The position numbers were made by a program, and so were the translations under genes. From Adenophora triphylla var. japonica (Eukaryota; Streptophyta; Magnoliopsida; Asterales; Campanulaceae): DNA of 64,000 bases. Below the pieces are notes generated by a model. The model ran no database searches. It saw only the letters and a list, made by a program, of their open reading frames with translations, and was not told the origin of the DNA. The stretch spans positions 100,825 to 164,824 of the forward strand of contig JAFEMH010005390.1 in NCBI GenBank assembly GCA_022495995.1. The letters are read 5' to 3'. This document shows, one piece after another, positions 1 to 10,619 of the stretch. Within the stretch, counting starts at the first letter, position 1; each line of letters starts with the position of its first letter.

Positions 1-2
1 TG

Positions 3-608
3 ATCATTGTTGATAGTGGGAGCAGTGAAAACCTAGTGGCTCGTGGTTTGGTAGAGAAATTGAAGCTCAAGGTACGCAAGCATCCTACTCCTTATTCTGT
101 GGGGTGGATTAACAACGTTGGCACCATTAAGGTACATGAGCAATGCCTTATTCCTCTTTCTATTGGTAGCTATAAGGATGATGTTTTATGTGATATAGTA
201 GATATGTCTGCATGCCATTTACTGTTGGGTAGACCTTGGCAATATGATCTTGGTGTTGTGTATAATGGCCGGGAGAATTTTATTCGTTTTGCGAAAGATG
301 GGGTGCGTTTTCATTTACATGCTTTGAAAAGTGGTTCTAGTGGTAAACCAAAGATGAAACCTATTGTCTCTTTGTGTACTGCCAATGAGTTTGTTGAGGA
401 TATTATGGATGCTCCTTTTGTGTTTGCGGTGGTACAAAAGGGAGTATTGGGACAGGTTAGTTTGGTCCCTACATCTTTGCAGTCTTTGTTAGATGAGTTT
501 CGTGATGTTATGCCTGACGAGCTTCCTGCAGGATTACATCCCTTGCGTAATATACAACATAACATTGACTTGGTGCCAGGTGCTTCTTTACCTAATCTCC
601 CACATTAG
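3..608 (+). pseudogene. Retroviral-type aspartic protease and start of RT (element D)
   Basis: The frame opens at the left edge with the active-site motif IVDSGSSENLV. It continues through the flap region to the second hallmark, LLLGRPWQYD, near residue 70 of the visible part. The protease cleaves the Gag-Pol polyprotein. The C-terminal third (ELPAGLHPLRNIQHNIDLVPG) is the linker leading into RT. A TAG at 606-608 interrupts the linker where related elements have tyrosine, so RT continues in the same frame from 612 after one nonsense mutation. The 5' end of the ORF is outside the window. Confidence 0.85.
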
Positions 609-611
609 AGG

Positions 612-1409
612 ATGAGTCCCGCAGAACATGAGATTTTGCATGAACAGGTGGAAGATTTATTGAAGAAGGGTTATATACAGGAGAGTATGAGCCCATGTGC
701 AGTCCCGGCTCTCCTTGTTTTTAAGAAGGATGGTACTTGGCGGATGTGCGTGGATAGTAGAGCAATTAACAAAATCACTGTTAAGTACAGGTTTTCGATT
801 CCTCGTTTGGATGACATGCTGGATATGCTGAGGGGTTCCAAGGTGTTCTCCAAGATTGATTTGAAGAGTGGCTATCATAAAGTTCGTGTTAGACTGGGGG
901 ACGAGTGGAAGACTGGCTTCAAGACCAAAGAAGGCTTATATGAGTGGTTGGTGATGCCATTCGGGTTGTCAAATGCTCCTAGTACTTTTATGAGATTGAT
1001 GCATCAAGTGTTGAAACCTTACAATGGTAAATTTTTGGTGGTTTACTTTGATGATATTTTGATATATAGCAGGTCGGAGGAGGAGCATATTGAGCATCTG
1101 CGGGCGGTCCTACAAACCTTGAGGGACAATGAATTGTATGTGAATCTCAAAAAGTGCAGTTTTATGCTTGATCATTTGTTGTTCTTGGGCTATATTTTTT
1201 CTGCAGATGGTATTCGGGTGGACGAGGATAAGGTTCGTGCTATTCGTGATTGGCCTACACCAACGAAAGTCAGTGAGGTTCGTAGTTTTCATGGCCTTGC
1301 CACTTTCTATCATCGTTTTATATGGAATATTAGCACTATTATGGCTCCAATTACGAAATGTATGAAGAAAGGGAAGTTTCTTTGGAATGATGAGGCGACA
1401 GATTTGTTC
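612..1409 (+). pseudogene. Reverse transcriptase (element D)
   Basis: RT copies the element RNA into DNA in the cytoplasmic particle. Visible in order are the primer-grip/finger region ([17 protein letters not shown]), the catalytic aspartate block ([15 protein letters not shown]), the [15 protein letters not shown] motif and the catalytic box [11 protein letters not shown]. The thumb motifs follow, with [17 protein letters not shown] at the end. The expected RNase H domain is absent: after [12 protein letters not shown] the sequence jumps into integrase in another frame. The catalytic residues are intact, so this is mostly sound RT in a deleted element. Confidence 0.9.
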
Positions 1410-1884
1410 AGAAGTGTATGGTTTGTCAGATCAACAAGGGACAGTCTCAAAATACGGGCTTGTATACCCCTCTGCCTATTCCGGATGGACCTTGGGAGGA
1501 TATTTCCATGGATTTTGTGCTTGGGTTTTCGAGGACGCAATGTGCCAATGACTCTGTTTTTGTGGTGGTAGATCGTTTCTCGAAGATGCCTCATTTTATC
1601 CCTTGTCGAAAAACTCATGATGCTTCTCACATCGCGGGTTTGTTCTTTAAGAAGGTTGTCCATCTACATGGGGTCCTGAAGTCTATTACATCCGACCGTG
1701 ATACTAAGTTCCTTAGTCATTTTTGGTGTACTTTGTGGCGTATTTTTCAGACAGACTTGCAGTTTAGCAGTTCTTTTCATCCGCAGACAGATGGCCAGAC
1801 GGAGGTGGTAAATAGGACCATGGGTTCTATGATTCGTTGTTTATGTGGTGAGTATCCGAAGAAGTGGGATTTGGCCCTATTAAC
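1410..1884 (+). pseudogene. Integrase core, first part (element D)
   Basis: After the internal deletion the frame reads the last zinc-finger residues (CMVCQINKG), then [13 protein letters not shown] with the first catalytic Asp, [26 protein letters not shown] with the second Asp, and [17 protein letters not shown] with the catalytic Glu region. It stops at KKWDLALLT, exactly where copia element C is inserted, and resumes at 23217. The junction near 1409-1412 shifts frame relative to RT, so no functional Pol can be made. Integrase inserts element cDNA into the chromosome. Confidence 0.88.
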
Positions 1885-2293
1885 TGTTGTGAATATTGGC
1901 CCTCTACACCCAAACAAACCACAAGAATAATAATCGCACACAAACAAAGCACAAGAAATCAGAAAACACAGAAAATACACAAGAAATTGTTAACCCAGTT
2001 GACCAATTTGATTGGCTACGTCTGGGGGCACTACCAAGCTAGGATCTTGCACTATGTATGTAGAATTTTGTGTTACAATGAGTCTAGGGGCGGAATACAA
2101 CTTAAATATATATTAGGGGAACAAACCTAACCCTAGATGGACAAGGGAACCCGAAAATAAGTCAAAAAAGAGTCCAGATTTTCTTCCACCCGACACATGG
2201 GCGGTCGCCCAAGTGCCCATGGGCGGTCGCCTAAGCCAAGAATTCCTCCGAACCAAAACCTCTGTACACATGCGCGGTCGCCCATGACCCCCT
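1885..2293 (-). repeat. Element C 3' LTR, part 1 of 2
   Basis: It matches 22649-23056 of the 5' LTR with few differences, including the CG-palindrome cluster (2203-2285). It breaks at the CCCCT target of element A (2289-2293) and resumes at 18442. The end at 1885 adjoins the integrase of element D. Confidence 0.93.
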
Positions 2294-3898
2294 TGTGAAT
2301 GTGTGCCCAAATTCTTTTGTTTATTGGAATTCACGCGAGTTTGAAGACATCCGAGTTATTTGAAAAACGGAGTCGCCACGCCATTTTGATTACCTCAAAA
2401 CTTTGAAAAAAAGGTTTTATGGGTTCGGAGGTTAAGTTACCCCTTGGGAAGAACGTTTGGCGTTCACCCAAAGTGCCTTGCCGGAGCAAGTCTCCCTAGA
2501 TTTCATTAATCGTGTTTGCTTGCGTGCTTTCTTTGTGTGCATGTGTTTGAAAATAAGGGGGGGAATGTCCCAAGTTGTCTTCCGGACGTACAAACCATTT
2601 GTTGGTTGTCGCTCGGGATTCCTTGGAATTTATGTATTTGGGATTATGATCCCGTCCTCATCTTATGACTTATGATCATCGCATTTTAAACCTCGGGACC
2701 CTCGGGACTTGCGTGATCGAGAGAATGACTCTCTTTTGGGTCAAAGATGAGGTTCTTTAGGAAGGAATGTCCTTAGCCCATCAATCCTACGCTTTAAGAC
2801 GGTCGAGCTCGTATAGAGGCTTCATACTCATTCTTAAGCGATAATCGGAGATATAGGGTTCAAGGTTATCCTTTTCCTAAAGAAATCATGAACCTTTAAT
2901 GGAAGGAACGATGCAAAGATGAGAACTTTTACACCGGTCCATTCCAAGGTTGGGGAAAGGGGAAATGCATGATAAAAAAATGACTCTTTAATGAAAAGAT
3001 GACATTTTGGTTTTAGCAAATGATGCTTTTTGATTTAAAGAAATGATCTTTATGCAAATGATGCATAAAGATTTGATTTTTATGCAAATGATGCATTGAA
3101 AAAAGGGGGTTTTGATGCAAAGGATGCATTTTTATTGAAAAAGATTTGATCTTTGTATGCAAATGATGCATAAAGATAACATTTTTATTGGAAAATAGGG
3201 ATTTTAGGTGCAAAGGATGCACCTTTATGAAAAAGACTACATTTTTATGACAAATGAGGTCTTAATGCATGCAAAGGGGAAAGGGGGTGATAAAGATATG
3301 ATCTTTATGAATAAATGCCAAGTCCCAAGCAAGATATATGAATGCAATGAGCAAGTATATCAATTAAAATGCAAGGTTAGGGCGTGCGAGGTTACCAATC
3401 GTTTCCTTCGCTTCTTCGGACGGAGCTAGGAGGAGAGGTTCTTCTTGGGTCTTCAAGGAGGAGGGAGATGGCTTCTTGAGCTTCTTCTTCGCCTTCTTGA
3501 GCCTTCAAGGGTTTTTCTTCACGTCTGGACTGCTATGGAGTGTGTGTGTGTGTGATTGTTTGTGTTGTTCTTGAAATGGGTAGAGGAAGGCTCTATTTAT
3601 AGGCAGTCTGGATAAGGCTAATGAAGCCGTGCGGCTGCAGGCCCTTTGCAAATGAGGCCGTGCGGTCTTATCCACAATGACTCAGCATTCTAGAACCATG
3701 CAAGGTTGCATTATTCTAGAATCTTCTCCCTAATTAAAAAAACGTGTTTTCTTAATTAGGAAGGCTCCTTACACCCTAATTTAAATTTGGACTGTTCCAG
3801 ACATTTCTAACACTAGGAAAGTCAGGGAATTACCGGAAAACTTACCGAAATGTCGGGAAAATTAACCGGAAGGCATGAGCCAGATTTGGGTACTTACA
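2294..3898 (-). repeat. Element A 3' LTR (1605 bp)
   Basis: It is a direct repeat of 16834-18441, TGTGAATG to ACTTACA. It contains many short A/T-rich repeats around 'aaatgatgca' (about 3020-3200), a (GT)n run near 3540, a TATA box on the minus strand (3594-3601) and two CG palindromes just upstream. An open frame at 2457-2675 is repeated in the other LTR and is not taken as a gene. Confidence 0.93.
3594..3667 (-). promoter_or_regulatory. Element A LTR promoter: TATA box and two palindromes
   Basis: On the minus strand TATAAATA (3601-3594) is preceded upstream by AGCCGTGCGGCT (3625-3636) and GCCGTGCGG (3657-3665). The same motif occurs ahead of both antisense genes of this element. The arms are complementary around a central TG. 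Being in the 3' LTR, this copy would act as the template for the promoter of the next cycle. Confidence 0.75.
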
Positions 3899-4490
3899 GA
3901 AGCCCCTCGGCAACGTCACTTGCAAGGCGAGTGGGGTTGTCGATAGAAAAGGATCCGATCTGGCGAATGCCGAGACGGATTGGGTGACCAAGGTGGTCGA
4001 GTGGCTGGACCTTTTGGAAGGCTACCTACGTATCCCGGAGGAATCAAGCCAGGCCGTAGTTCGGAATTAGGATCCGCTGGGAAGGAAGAAGAGAAACCTG
4101 GTCTCTTGCCGGGAAAAGAAGAGAAAATGACCTAGGAGGTCAAGCAATTGATCCTACCGGGGACATGCTAGGAGTGACCCGGGTGGTCGAATTTTTGAGC
4201 TTTTATGAGGGGGCGCTTTATCACTGAGGAGTGACAAAGAAACAGGGTGACCAAAGTGGTCGAATGGCTGAACCTTTTATAAAAGGCTACCTACGTATCC
4301 CGGAGGAATCAAGCCTTGATCGTAGTTCAAGCATCACTAGATAGTTAGGAACGATGTCTAGGATCCTTGAGATTTTGACAATTCGGAGGCTGTCACCTGA
4401 TGAAGCTAGAGCTTATGGCGCTATCTCTTTATGACGGAGATAGAGGTAACTTAAGTTGGGAAACTTGAGCGGACGTCACTATTCGCGGAT
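3899..4490 (-). other. Polypurine tract and 3' spacer of element A
   Basis: Directly inside the 3' LTR the minus strand reads CGAGGGGCTTC (3899-3909), the likely plus-strand primer; element B2 has nearly the same sequence there. The rest is non-coding, with two copies of a roughly 80-bp unit containing 'ggctacctacgtatcccgga' (about 3985-4065 and 4240-4330). Confidence 0.6.
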
Positions 4491-4990
4491 AGTGGTAGCA
4501 CAAGTTGGGCATACGTCACTATTCGCGGATAGTGGTAGCACAATTTGAAATGACTTGGGCATTCGTCACTATTCGCGGATAGTGGTAGCACAAGTTGGAA
4601 TGACTTGGGCATACTTCACTATTCGCGGATAGAGGTAGCACAATTTGGAATGACTTGGGCATACTTCACTATTCGCGGATAGAGGTAGCTTAAGTTGGAA
4701 TGACTTGGGCATACTTCACTATTCGCGGATAGAGGTAGCACAATTTGAAATGACTTGGGCATACGTCACTATTCGCGGATAGTGGTAGCACAAGTTGGAA
4801 TGACTTGGGCATACTTCACTATTCGCGGATAGAGGTAGCACAAGTTGGAATGACTTGGGCATACTTCACTATTCGCGGATAGGGGTAGCACAAGTTGGAA
4901 TGACTTGGGCATACTTCACTATTCGCGGATAGAGGTAGCACAAGTTGAAATGACTTGGGCATACTTCACTATTCGCGGATAGAGGTAGCA
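4491..4990. repeat. 50-bp tandem array in the 3' part of element A
   Basis: The word 'attcgcggat' recurs at 4491, 4521 and then every 50 bases from 4571 to 4971, giving 11 copies. Units differ by a few bases (agtgg/agagg/aggg, cacaatttg/cacaagttg). Tandem arrays between the last gene and the 3' LTR are a known trait of Tat/Ogre elements and a source of satellite DNA. Confidence 0.95.
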
Positions 4991-5202
4991 CAAGTTTAGA
5001 GTTCTGACAATTCGGAGGTTGTCACCTAGTGTTATCCCGTTATAACGGAGTTAACGGAGGCGACCGGGAATAAAGCTTGATTGCTAAAGAGATAAGGGAT
5101 ATTTTCTGAAAAGATGTTATCTTGGTTAAAAGATAACGGAAATTGCATGCCCAAGTGGAAGGTCCAGGGGCAGGATTGTAATTTACGCTCAGAGCGAATG
5201 AA

Positions 5203-5275
5203 GCCGCCGGCATGAGATGGAGAAAAGAAGCCGTACGGCTAGAAGCCTGTTTTTTCCAGATTATTTAAAATCAGG
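5203..5275 (+). promoter_or_regulatory. Promoter of antisense gene 1 (element A): palindromes plus TATA-like box
   Basis: Arms GCCG/CGGC around one base (5203-5211) are followed by the perfect palindrome AGCCGTACGGCT (5229-5240), then the TATA-like 'ttatttaaaat' (about 5262-5272). The first ATG of the gene is at 5372. The same palindrome sits upstream of TATA in the LTR of this element. Confidence 0.65.
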
Positions 5276-5371
5276 TTTTGAACGGGCATTGGGCACTTGT
5301 TGCCGCCCAAGAACGCAGAGAGAGAGAGAATTTCGAAATTCTTCAACCCTTTTGCTTCCCTTTGATTTGAA

Positions 5372-7937
5372 ATGGATCCGGAGGGCAATCCCATACCAAG
5401 GCAAGCAAGGAGAAACATCTCGGCGGCCGCGAGAAGGAGGAGGAAGGAGCTCGTGAGGACGGAGAGGAAGTATGACTTCCTTACGCCTCCATCGGAGCTT
5501 TATCCGGGGAGAAGGGAGCACAAATCAATGAACCCGCGATCAGTTGGGGTAAGCATTCTCATTTTGCTCAAATCCGATGATTTTGCTTGATTTTTGAATG
5601 ATTTAGGGCTTGACCCGAATTCTAGGATTTTGAATGATTTTTTTGAATGATTTTGAGATGCATGAACAACCTATGAGGCTAAGAATATGCATGTGCAATT
5701 TTTTTTGACAGAAATTATGAGAATGACTCACTTTTTTTTCTCGCAAAATGAAATAAGAATTTTTTCAAAATATGAGACGGAGTTCTTGCCTTGTGCTAGA
5801 ACTAGGTCAAAATTCTGATTTTCAATGAGAAAACATGATTTTGGAAGATGAAAATGATTCATGCATGCCATTTTTTGAAAAATAATGCTTATGTGCGAAA
5901 AATTATGATTTTGTGCTTTAGGAAAGCAATGACGCGTTTCAAGTGATGAAAGACACGTTTTTTATGCAAAAGTTATGCTAGAAAAACTTTTATGAATGCT
6001 TTTCTTTTGAAAATATGTGCACTTTTGAATATATGCATGCTTTTGAAATGATATGAAGGGCGACGCTTCTTTTGATGTGCTTGTCTACGAGGAGAACAAG
6101 TCTAGAGGACCGTCGGAGATAGCGGTCAAGCTTTGGCGAGAGGATGCCGGATTTTGAGAAGGATGGGGTGAATCCCAAGCGGTGGTGAGGGCTACCGGCC
6201 CTGGATGCATTTGTAGAGGCTATCGGCGGGGTGTCCACATCACCTCGAAGAAGCAAGGGCTTAGTCCGAGGCCCTTTCGAGTTACGGTGGGGCGGTACTC
6301 ATAGCTTTCACCCAGTGAGCCGGAGAGGCGCGGTGACTCACTGCCCGATTTTGCGCTATTACGGGCTTACGGTTCACCGGGAGGCCCGTGACTTGGAGGG
6401 ACCACATCACGGCGGAGGAGTTCCGAGGCTTTGGTAGGGTTTGAGCTGATTCCCAGTGGGGATGGAGACACGGAATGTCGAGGTGGCGGTTCGGACTAGC
6501 ATACGAGAATTTTCTTGCTAATGATGTGGCCCTTGGTAGCTAGAAGCATTCATATGGTTGATGCTATCGATCACCATCTTTGCCAGTGCAGGACGATAGC
6601 TATGACTTGCCTCCTCGACTCTCTGGAGGATGTTGATGGGATAGGGACGGTCTCTTGGGGAGAGGCCGGATTGGCGGAGTTGTACTTCTCGTTGGACATG
6701 TACGGTCGGAACAAAGGCTGCTTCGATGGGGCTTTTCTTTTGCCCTTGAGGTAGTCTCCTTTTTTTCTTTTCTTTTCTCTTTTCTGTCTTGAGACTTTTA
6801 TAAGAGAGAAAATGACCTTTTGATTTTTGAACATGCGAGGCTGGTTTTGCGAGGTGATCGGGTTCTTCCACTTGGAACCCGGCCAGTGATGTCACCATCT
6901 TCCTGCTATGGTTATTTGGAGGAGATGCGAGAGATAAATTCACGGGAAGACCCGGATTACCTTCGATTACAAAATGGTGAGGCCGGTCATCAACGGGGAT
7001 GGGCACGATGGAGTGGACTTCTACCCTGGGGCGGTATCCGAGAGATCTTCTTTGGGAGATGCTATAGAGGTGACGAGGCGAGAGGAGGTGGCTTACGGGC
7101 GACATGTGATGTCATCTACTTGGGGGACCGCTTCTCGAGACGGCATGGTCATGTTCCCCACTAGATGCCATTACTCCTTCGACCCTCCGGCACGGATGCT
7201 GCGGCCCGAGGCGGCGGTGGATGAGATTGAGAGGTACCGAGCGGGCGTAGGCTGCAGAGGAGTATTTTGACATGGACACCCCCTACTGTGTTTGTGGAGC
7301 GGCGCTGAGGACGCCACGAAGCTAGTGAAGGCTGGCGGTCACTCGGGGATATGGGGAGGATGAGCCTCTTGACCCGCCGATCCCTCCTGCGCATCTGTCC
7401 TACGTGGTCCATGGAGTGCCGAGGAGGATGAGGATACTGTCCACGATGCTAGGGAGCCCCGGTACACCTTGCCGCTGATAGCACGTAAGTGTACTCTTAG
7501 GGTCTTATTCCCTTTTTAGCTTTCGGATTTTACGCTTTTGCAATTTTACGAGATTTTACGAGATTTTTCTCTTCTCTTTTTTTTTTTTTTTCGGGTTCCG
7601 GCTCGCACTTACGATAGGTGGTCGGGCGAGAATAGGGGCTGGAAGGACATGTGCCGGTCTCTTCGAGGAAGGCGCTGCGCTTGAAGGCGGCGGATGCGCG
7701 GGAGCACAGGCGCAAGAGACGGCACGTCGGGGGCACGGCGTCTACCTCGTCGGCCTCGGAGTACTCTTCCGGTGCCATGCCTCGGGGGCGGGGACCCAAC
7801 GCCGACATTCGGAGCGGTGGGCCGAGTACGGGCACGATAATGTCCATTTGTCGACTTGAGCGACCGGGAGGACTTGATGAGGGAGGCTAGCATTTATGGT
7901 GAGCGGCGATGAGGAGGAAGAAGAATCGGAGGCCTAA
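5372..7937 (+). pseudogene. Antisense gene 1: plant mobile domain (PMD) protein carried by element A
   Basis: It lies opposite to gag-pol, between integrase and 3' LTR. Exon 1 (5372-5548) encodes a basic N-terminus (AAARRRRKELVRTERKYDF) ending at a GT donor, TTGGG|GTAAGC. A roughly 500-bp intron follows; the next exon starts near 6058. The PMD (PF10536-like) shows as FELRWGGTHSFHPVS (about 6270-6310) and DVDGIGTVSWGEAGLAELYF (about 6630-6690). Further donors are at about 6751 and 7484, each followed by T-rich intron-like sequence. The product ends in an acidic tail, EEEEESEA, at TAA 7935-7937. Several frames are broken, so this copy may be inactive. B2 has the same gene with the same intron positions. 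PMD proteins such as MAIL1/MAIN affect transposon silencing in plants; the role here is inference. Confidence 0.72.
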
Positions 7938-8286
7938 GAGGTCTCTAGAATAGATTTGGAACAAAAACAAACAATGAACAATTTTTATGCACACTTTGTT
8001 TATTTTTTGCTTTATTTGGGCGCCGATGGGGCGAAAACATTGTATTTATGTTTTATTTACTTTTCTAATTTATGCTTTCTCAATTTGCATATTATCTGAG
8101 CCTTGGGGCAACTTTTTTGCTTGTAATTGGGGCTGAAACTGGGCCAAAATGATTTATAATGATGTATGAATGCTTGGATGGCTTCTGGATATGTTTTTGT
8201 ACAGGTTTTGGTTGAAAAAGTGGGGTGAAAACTCCCTTGGGCAGCAACTTTGGTTCTTTCGAAATTTCTGCGAGAGAGCTAATGTA
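7938..8286. other. Spacer between antisense genes 1 and 2 (element A)
   Basis: A/T-rich sequence with no supported coding region; probably the 3' UTR and terminator of gene 1 followed by the upstream region of gene 2. Confidence 0.5.
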
Positions 8287-8363
8287 GCCGTGCGGCATGG
8301 CCTTGAGGGCAAATGTAGCCGTGCGGCTAACGATTCTGCGAGCCGGTTATTTTACGAATAAAA
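8287..8363 (+). promoter_or_regulatory. Promoter of antisense gene 2 (element A): palindromes plus TATA-like box
   Basis: GCCGTGCGGC (8287-8296) and AGCCGTGCGGCT (8317-8328) are followed by the A/T-rich 'gaataaaagc' (8356-8365). The motif, spacing and order match the LTR promoter and gene 1 of the same element. Confidence 0.65.
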
Positions 8364-8462
8364 GCAAGGCTTGGCCATTTCATTTCATTTTCACTCTAGA
8401 CTTGTCCCAATTGTTCCCGAGCATATTTTGGACCTAAAAGCACCATCTTTGATCACTTTGGG

Positions 8463-10005
8463 ATGGAGAAGCTCGTTAGATTGCAAAGGGGGAAACGAGA
8501 CCATTTTCTATCCGGTCTTCAATCTTGGGCGAGATATAACTTCCAAAATCACAAGGGGCTGCTTGATTCTTCCTTCAAGATCAAGTCTTTATGGCATTTG
8601 AGGGATCTCCCGCCCGATTGGGATACTGTTGAGAGCCGCGGCAAAGTTCTGCAGGACGTCAGGAGACATGTTTCTTGCTTTTCTTACAACGAAATCGTCC
8701 CAACGCACGAAGACTTGAGCCTTGATTGGGAGTCCCGAGGCGAGGCTATATCTATTCCGCTGATCGGAGACGTGCCGGTGACGGTAAAGCTTGCATCTTT
8801 TGCGAGATTCCTTTGGGAGAGGTGAGAGGATGATGGTAGCCCGGATAGGATTGATCTTTACGATATCCCGGGCGGAGTTTGGGTCTCCGAGATATGGCTG
8901 CGACCACGGTGGCTATGGATGCTTTCATTCTCTGCGTATTCTCTATTTTGTTCCTTTCTTGAGTCCGTGGGGATGCGTCATAGTGGTCTCTTGGACATGG
9001 TCGAGGCTGCGGGTGGGAAGGATATTGTCCGTGGTTTTGGGAGAGACATTTCATGGGATTGATAGGATGGCTCGGGAGACCGTTTCATGAGGTCCAGGAG
9101 TCAGGCTATGTTGACTCTGTGGCTGCGGGGAGAGGCTCGGGGCTTTGCACGGGGCTTTGCCGACTCGGTGCCCTTGGGTGATTTCTCGGAGAGGTGCACC
9201 TAGGCGGCGAACGGGGTAGGCGGGAGGCGATGATGGCTAGGCTATCCACTTCGGACATCCGTTGGTGGATACCACATTGGAGGTTGCGGAACCAGAGGAT
9301 ATTTCGGGAGTCTTATGCTTTGTGAGGGTTCCGAGTTACCAGTGGTCGTCCTTCTACATACCTGCTTGGTATCCCGGGCGGTTTGGGGCTTTACGGGAGC
9401 CATTGAGTGATTGGGAGGACATCCGGACCATGGAGGTGGTGTCATTGGATATGAGAGATCCGGCCCGGCTTCTCTTTCTTCTCGAGGGCTTGGACACATC
9501 TTGCTTTCCCACCCGGGGCTATCTTCGGGAGCGGGAAGAGCACCATCTTGACCCTTTGTCTACTTGGGTAGTACGAGAGGGAGATGGGAACGACTCGAGC
9601 TATCTTGGAGGATAGACGTCGAGCTTTATTGGGAGGCGGCGTGACTCGAGTAGGACTACGAGGGAGGCGAGGCTAAGGCGAGTTGCCATAACCAATCGGG
9701 TGACTTGGTCGGGGATATGGAGGCTCGGTACAAGAGATTGTCCGAGGTTGCTCCTTTGGCCCGAGGCTCGAGAGGGAGGAGGTGCGGACTCGTGCTCGGA
9801 TAGAGAGCGCTCATTGACACGGGGTTGGTAGAGGCTCCGGTGAGGATACCGGAGGTCGGGATGAGGGATACCGAGCATTATTGAGAAGAAAAGGAAGAAG
9901 ACTCGACGAGGCCGAGGAAAAGGGAAGAAGGCGAAGAAGACTCGGCGAATGATGACCGACAAGTCTTTTCTCGAGATCCTCTTATTGCCATTTTGCAAAC
10001 ACATT
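8463..10005 (+). pseudogene. Antisense gene 2: PMD/DUF7745-like protein carried by element A
   Basis: The ATG at 8463 opens a frame reading GLQSWARYNFQNHKGLL and LRDLPPDWDTVESRG, then VRRHVSCFSYNEIVPTHEDL. That last block has the pattern 'F..NE.VPT.EDF' found in a family of plant proteins related to PMD (recalled as DUF7745). Then come a hydrophobic stretch with a VVLGETFHGIDRMA-type motif (about 9030-9075) and QWSSFYIPAWYPGRFG (about 9340-9390). The tail is charged and Arg/Glu-rich. Frames shift several times, so exact exons are uncertain. The same blocks occur in order in B2 at 59607-61142, showing that the gene belongs to the element and is not a random capture in one copy. Confidence 0.62.
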
Positions 10006-10619
10006 AGTTTATTTAGGCATTTTATTGTATTTTAGATCTTTTTAGCGAGGTTAGCGAGTTAAGAGGTAGACCGTGCTTGAACTCATCAAGAAGTTTTTAA
10101 CTTGTAATGAACAAGAAATATTATTTTAGAAATTAATCAAGACACATTTCATGGAAATTCAAATGTCTTTATTGATTGGGACCCGCTTTATGGAAAACCC
10201 GAAATGCCCTTTACTATTTAGGACACACTTCATGGAAGCTTAATCGTCCTTTTTATTATTTAGGACACATTTCATGGAAACTTAATCGTCCTTTTTATTG
10301 CTTAGACCGAACCATATATGGTGCCTACGTTCCCCTTTTACAAGAAAGGCTAAGGGGCTCGGGTCTTCGTAGTTCATTACGGTGAACTAATAATTTTTCA
10401 TGTGCGGCCACTGTCTTTTGCCTAGACCGCCCTTTTTGGGGTTTTCGGCCTAGTTGGGCATTACTCTTTTGCACTTTTTTTCTTTTTTTTTTTTATATGT
10501 GCGGCCCATTTGTCTTTTGCCTAGGCTTGCCCTTTTTGGGGTCTTCGACCTAGTGGGCATTACTCTTTTTGCACTCTTTTTTTTTCTTCTTTTTTTATTA
10601 TTTTTTTTATATTTTTTTT
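10006..10619. repeat. Spacer between antisense gene 2 and integrase of element A
   Basis: It contains about four copies of a roughly 45-bp unit with 'acacatttcatggaaa' (10140-10310). A duplicated block around 'tttgcctag..gccctttttgggg' follows (about 10400-10580), with long T runs. The start resembles the B family ('gtagaccgtgcttgaactcatcaagaa' in both), so this spacer is an old shared part. No gene is seen. Confidence 0.7.

Noticed and set aside
2457..2675. 72-codon ORF, present again at 16997-17215
   Set aside because: Both lie at the same place in the two LTRs of element A, so they are LTR copies with no domain; upstream of it is not a coding context.
4491..4990. Regular 50-bp repeats resembling a CRISPR array
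   Set aside because: The whole unit is repeated with no unique spacers, and the context is a plant retrotransposon.
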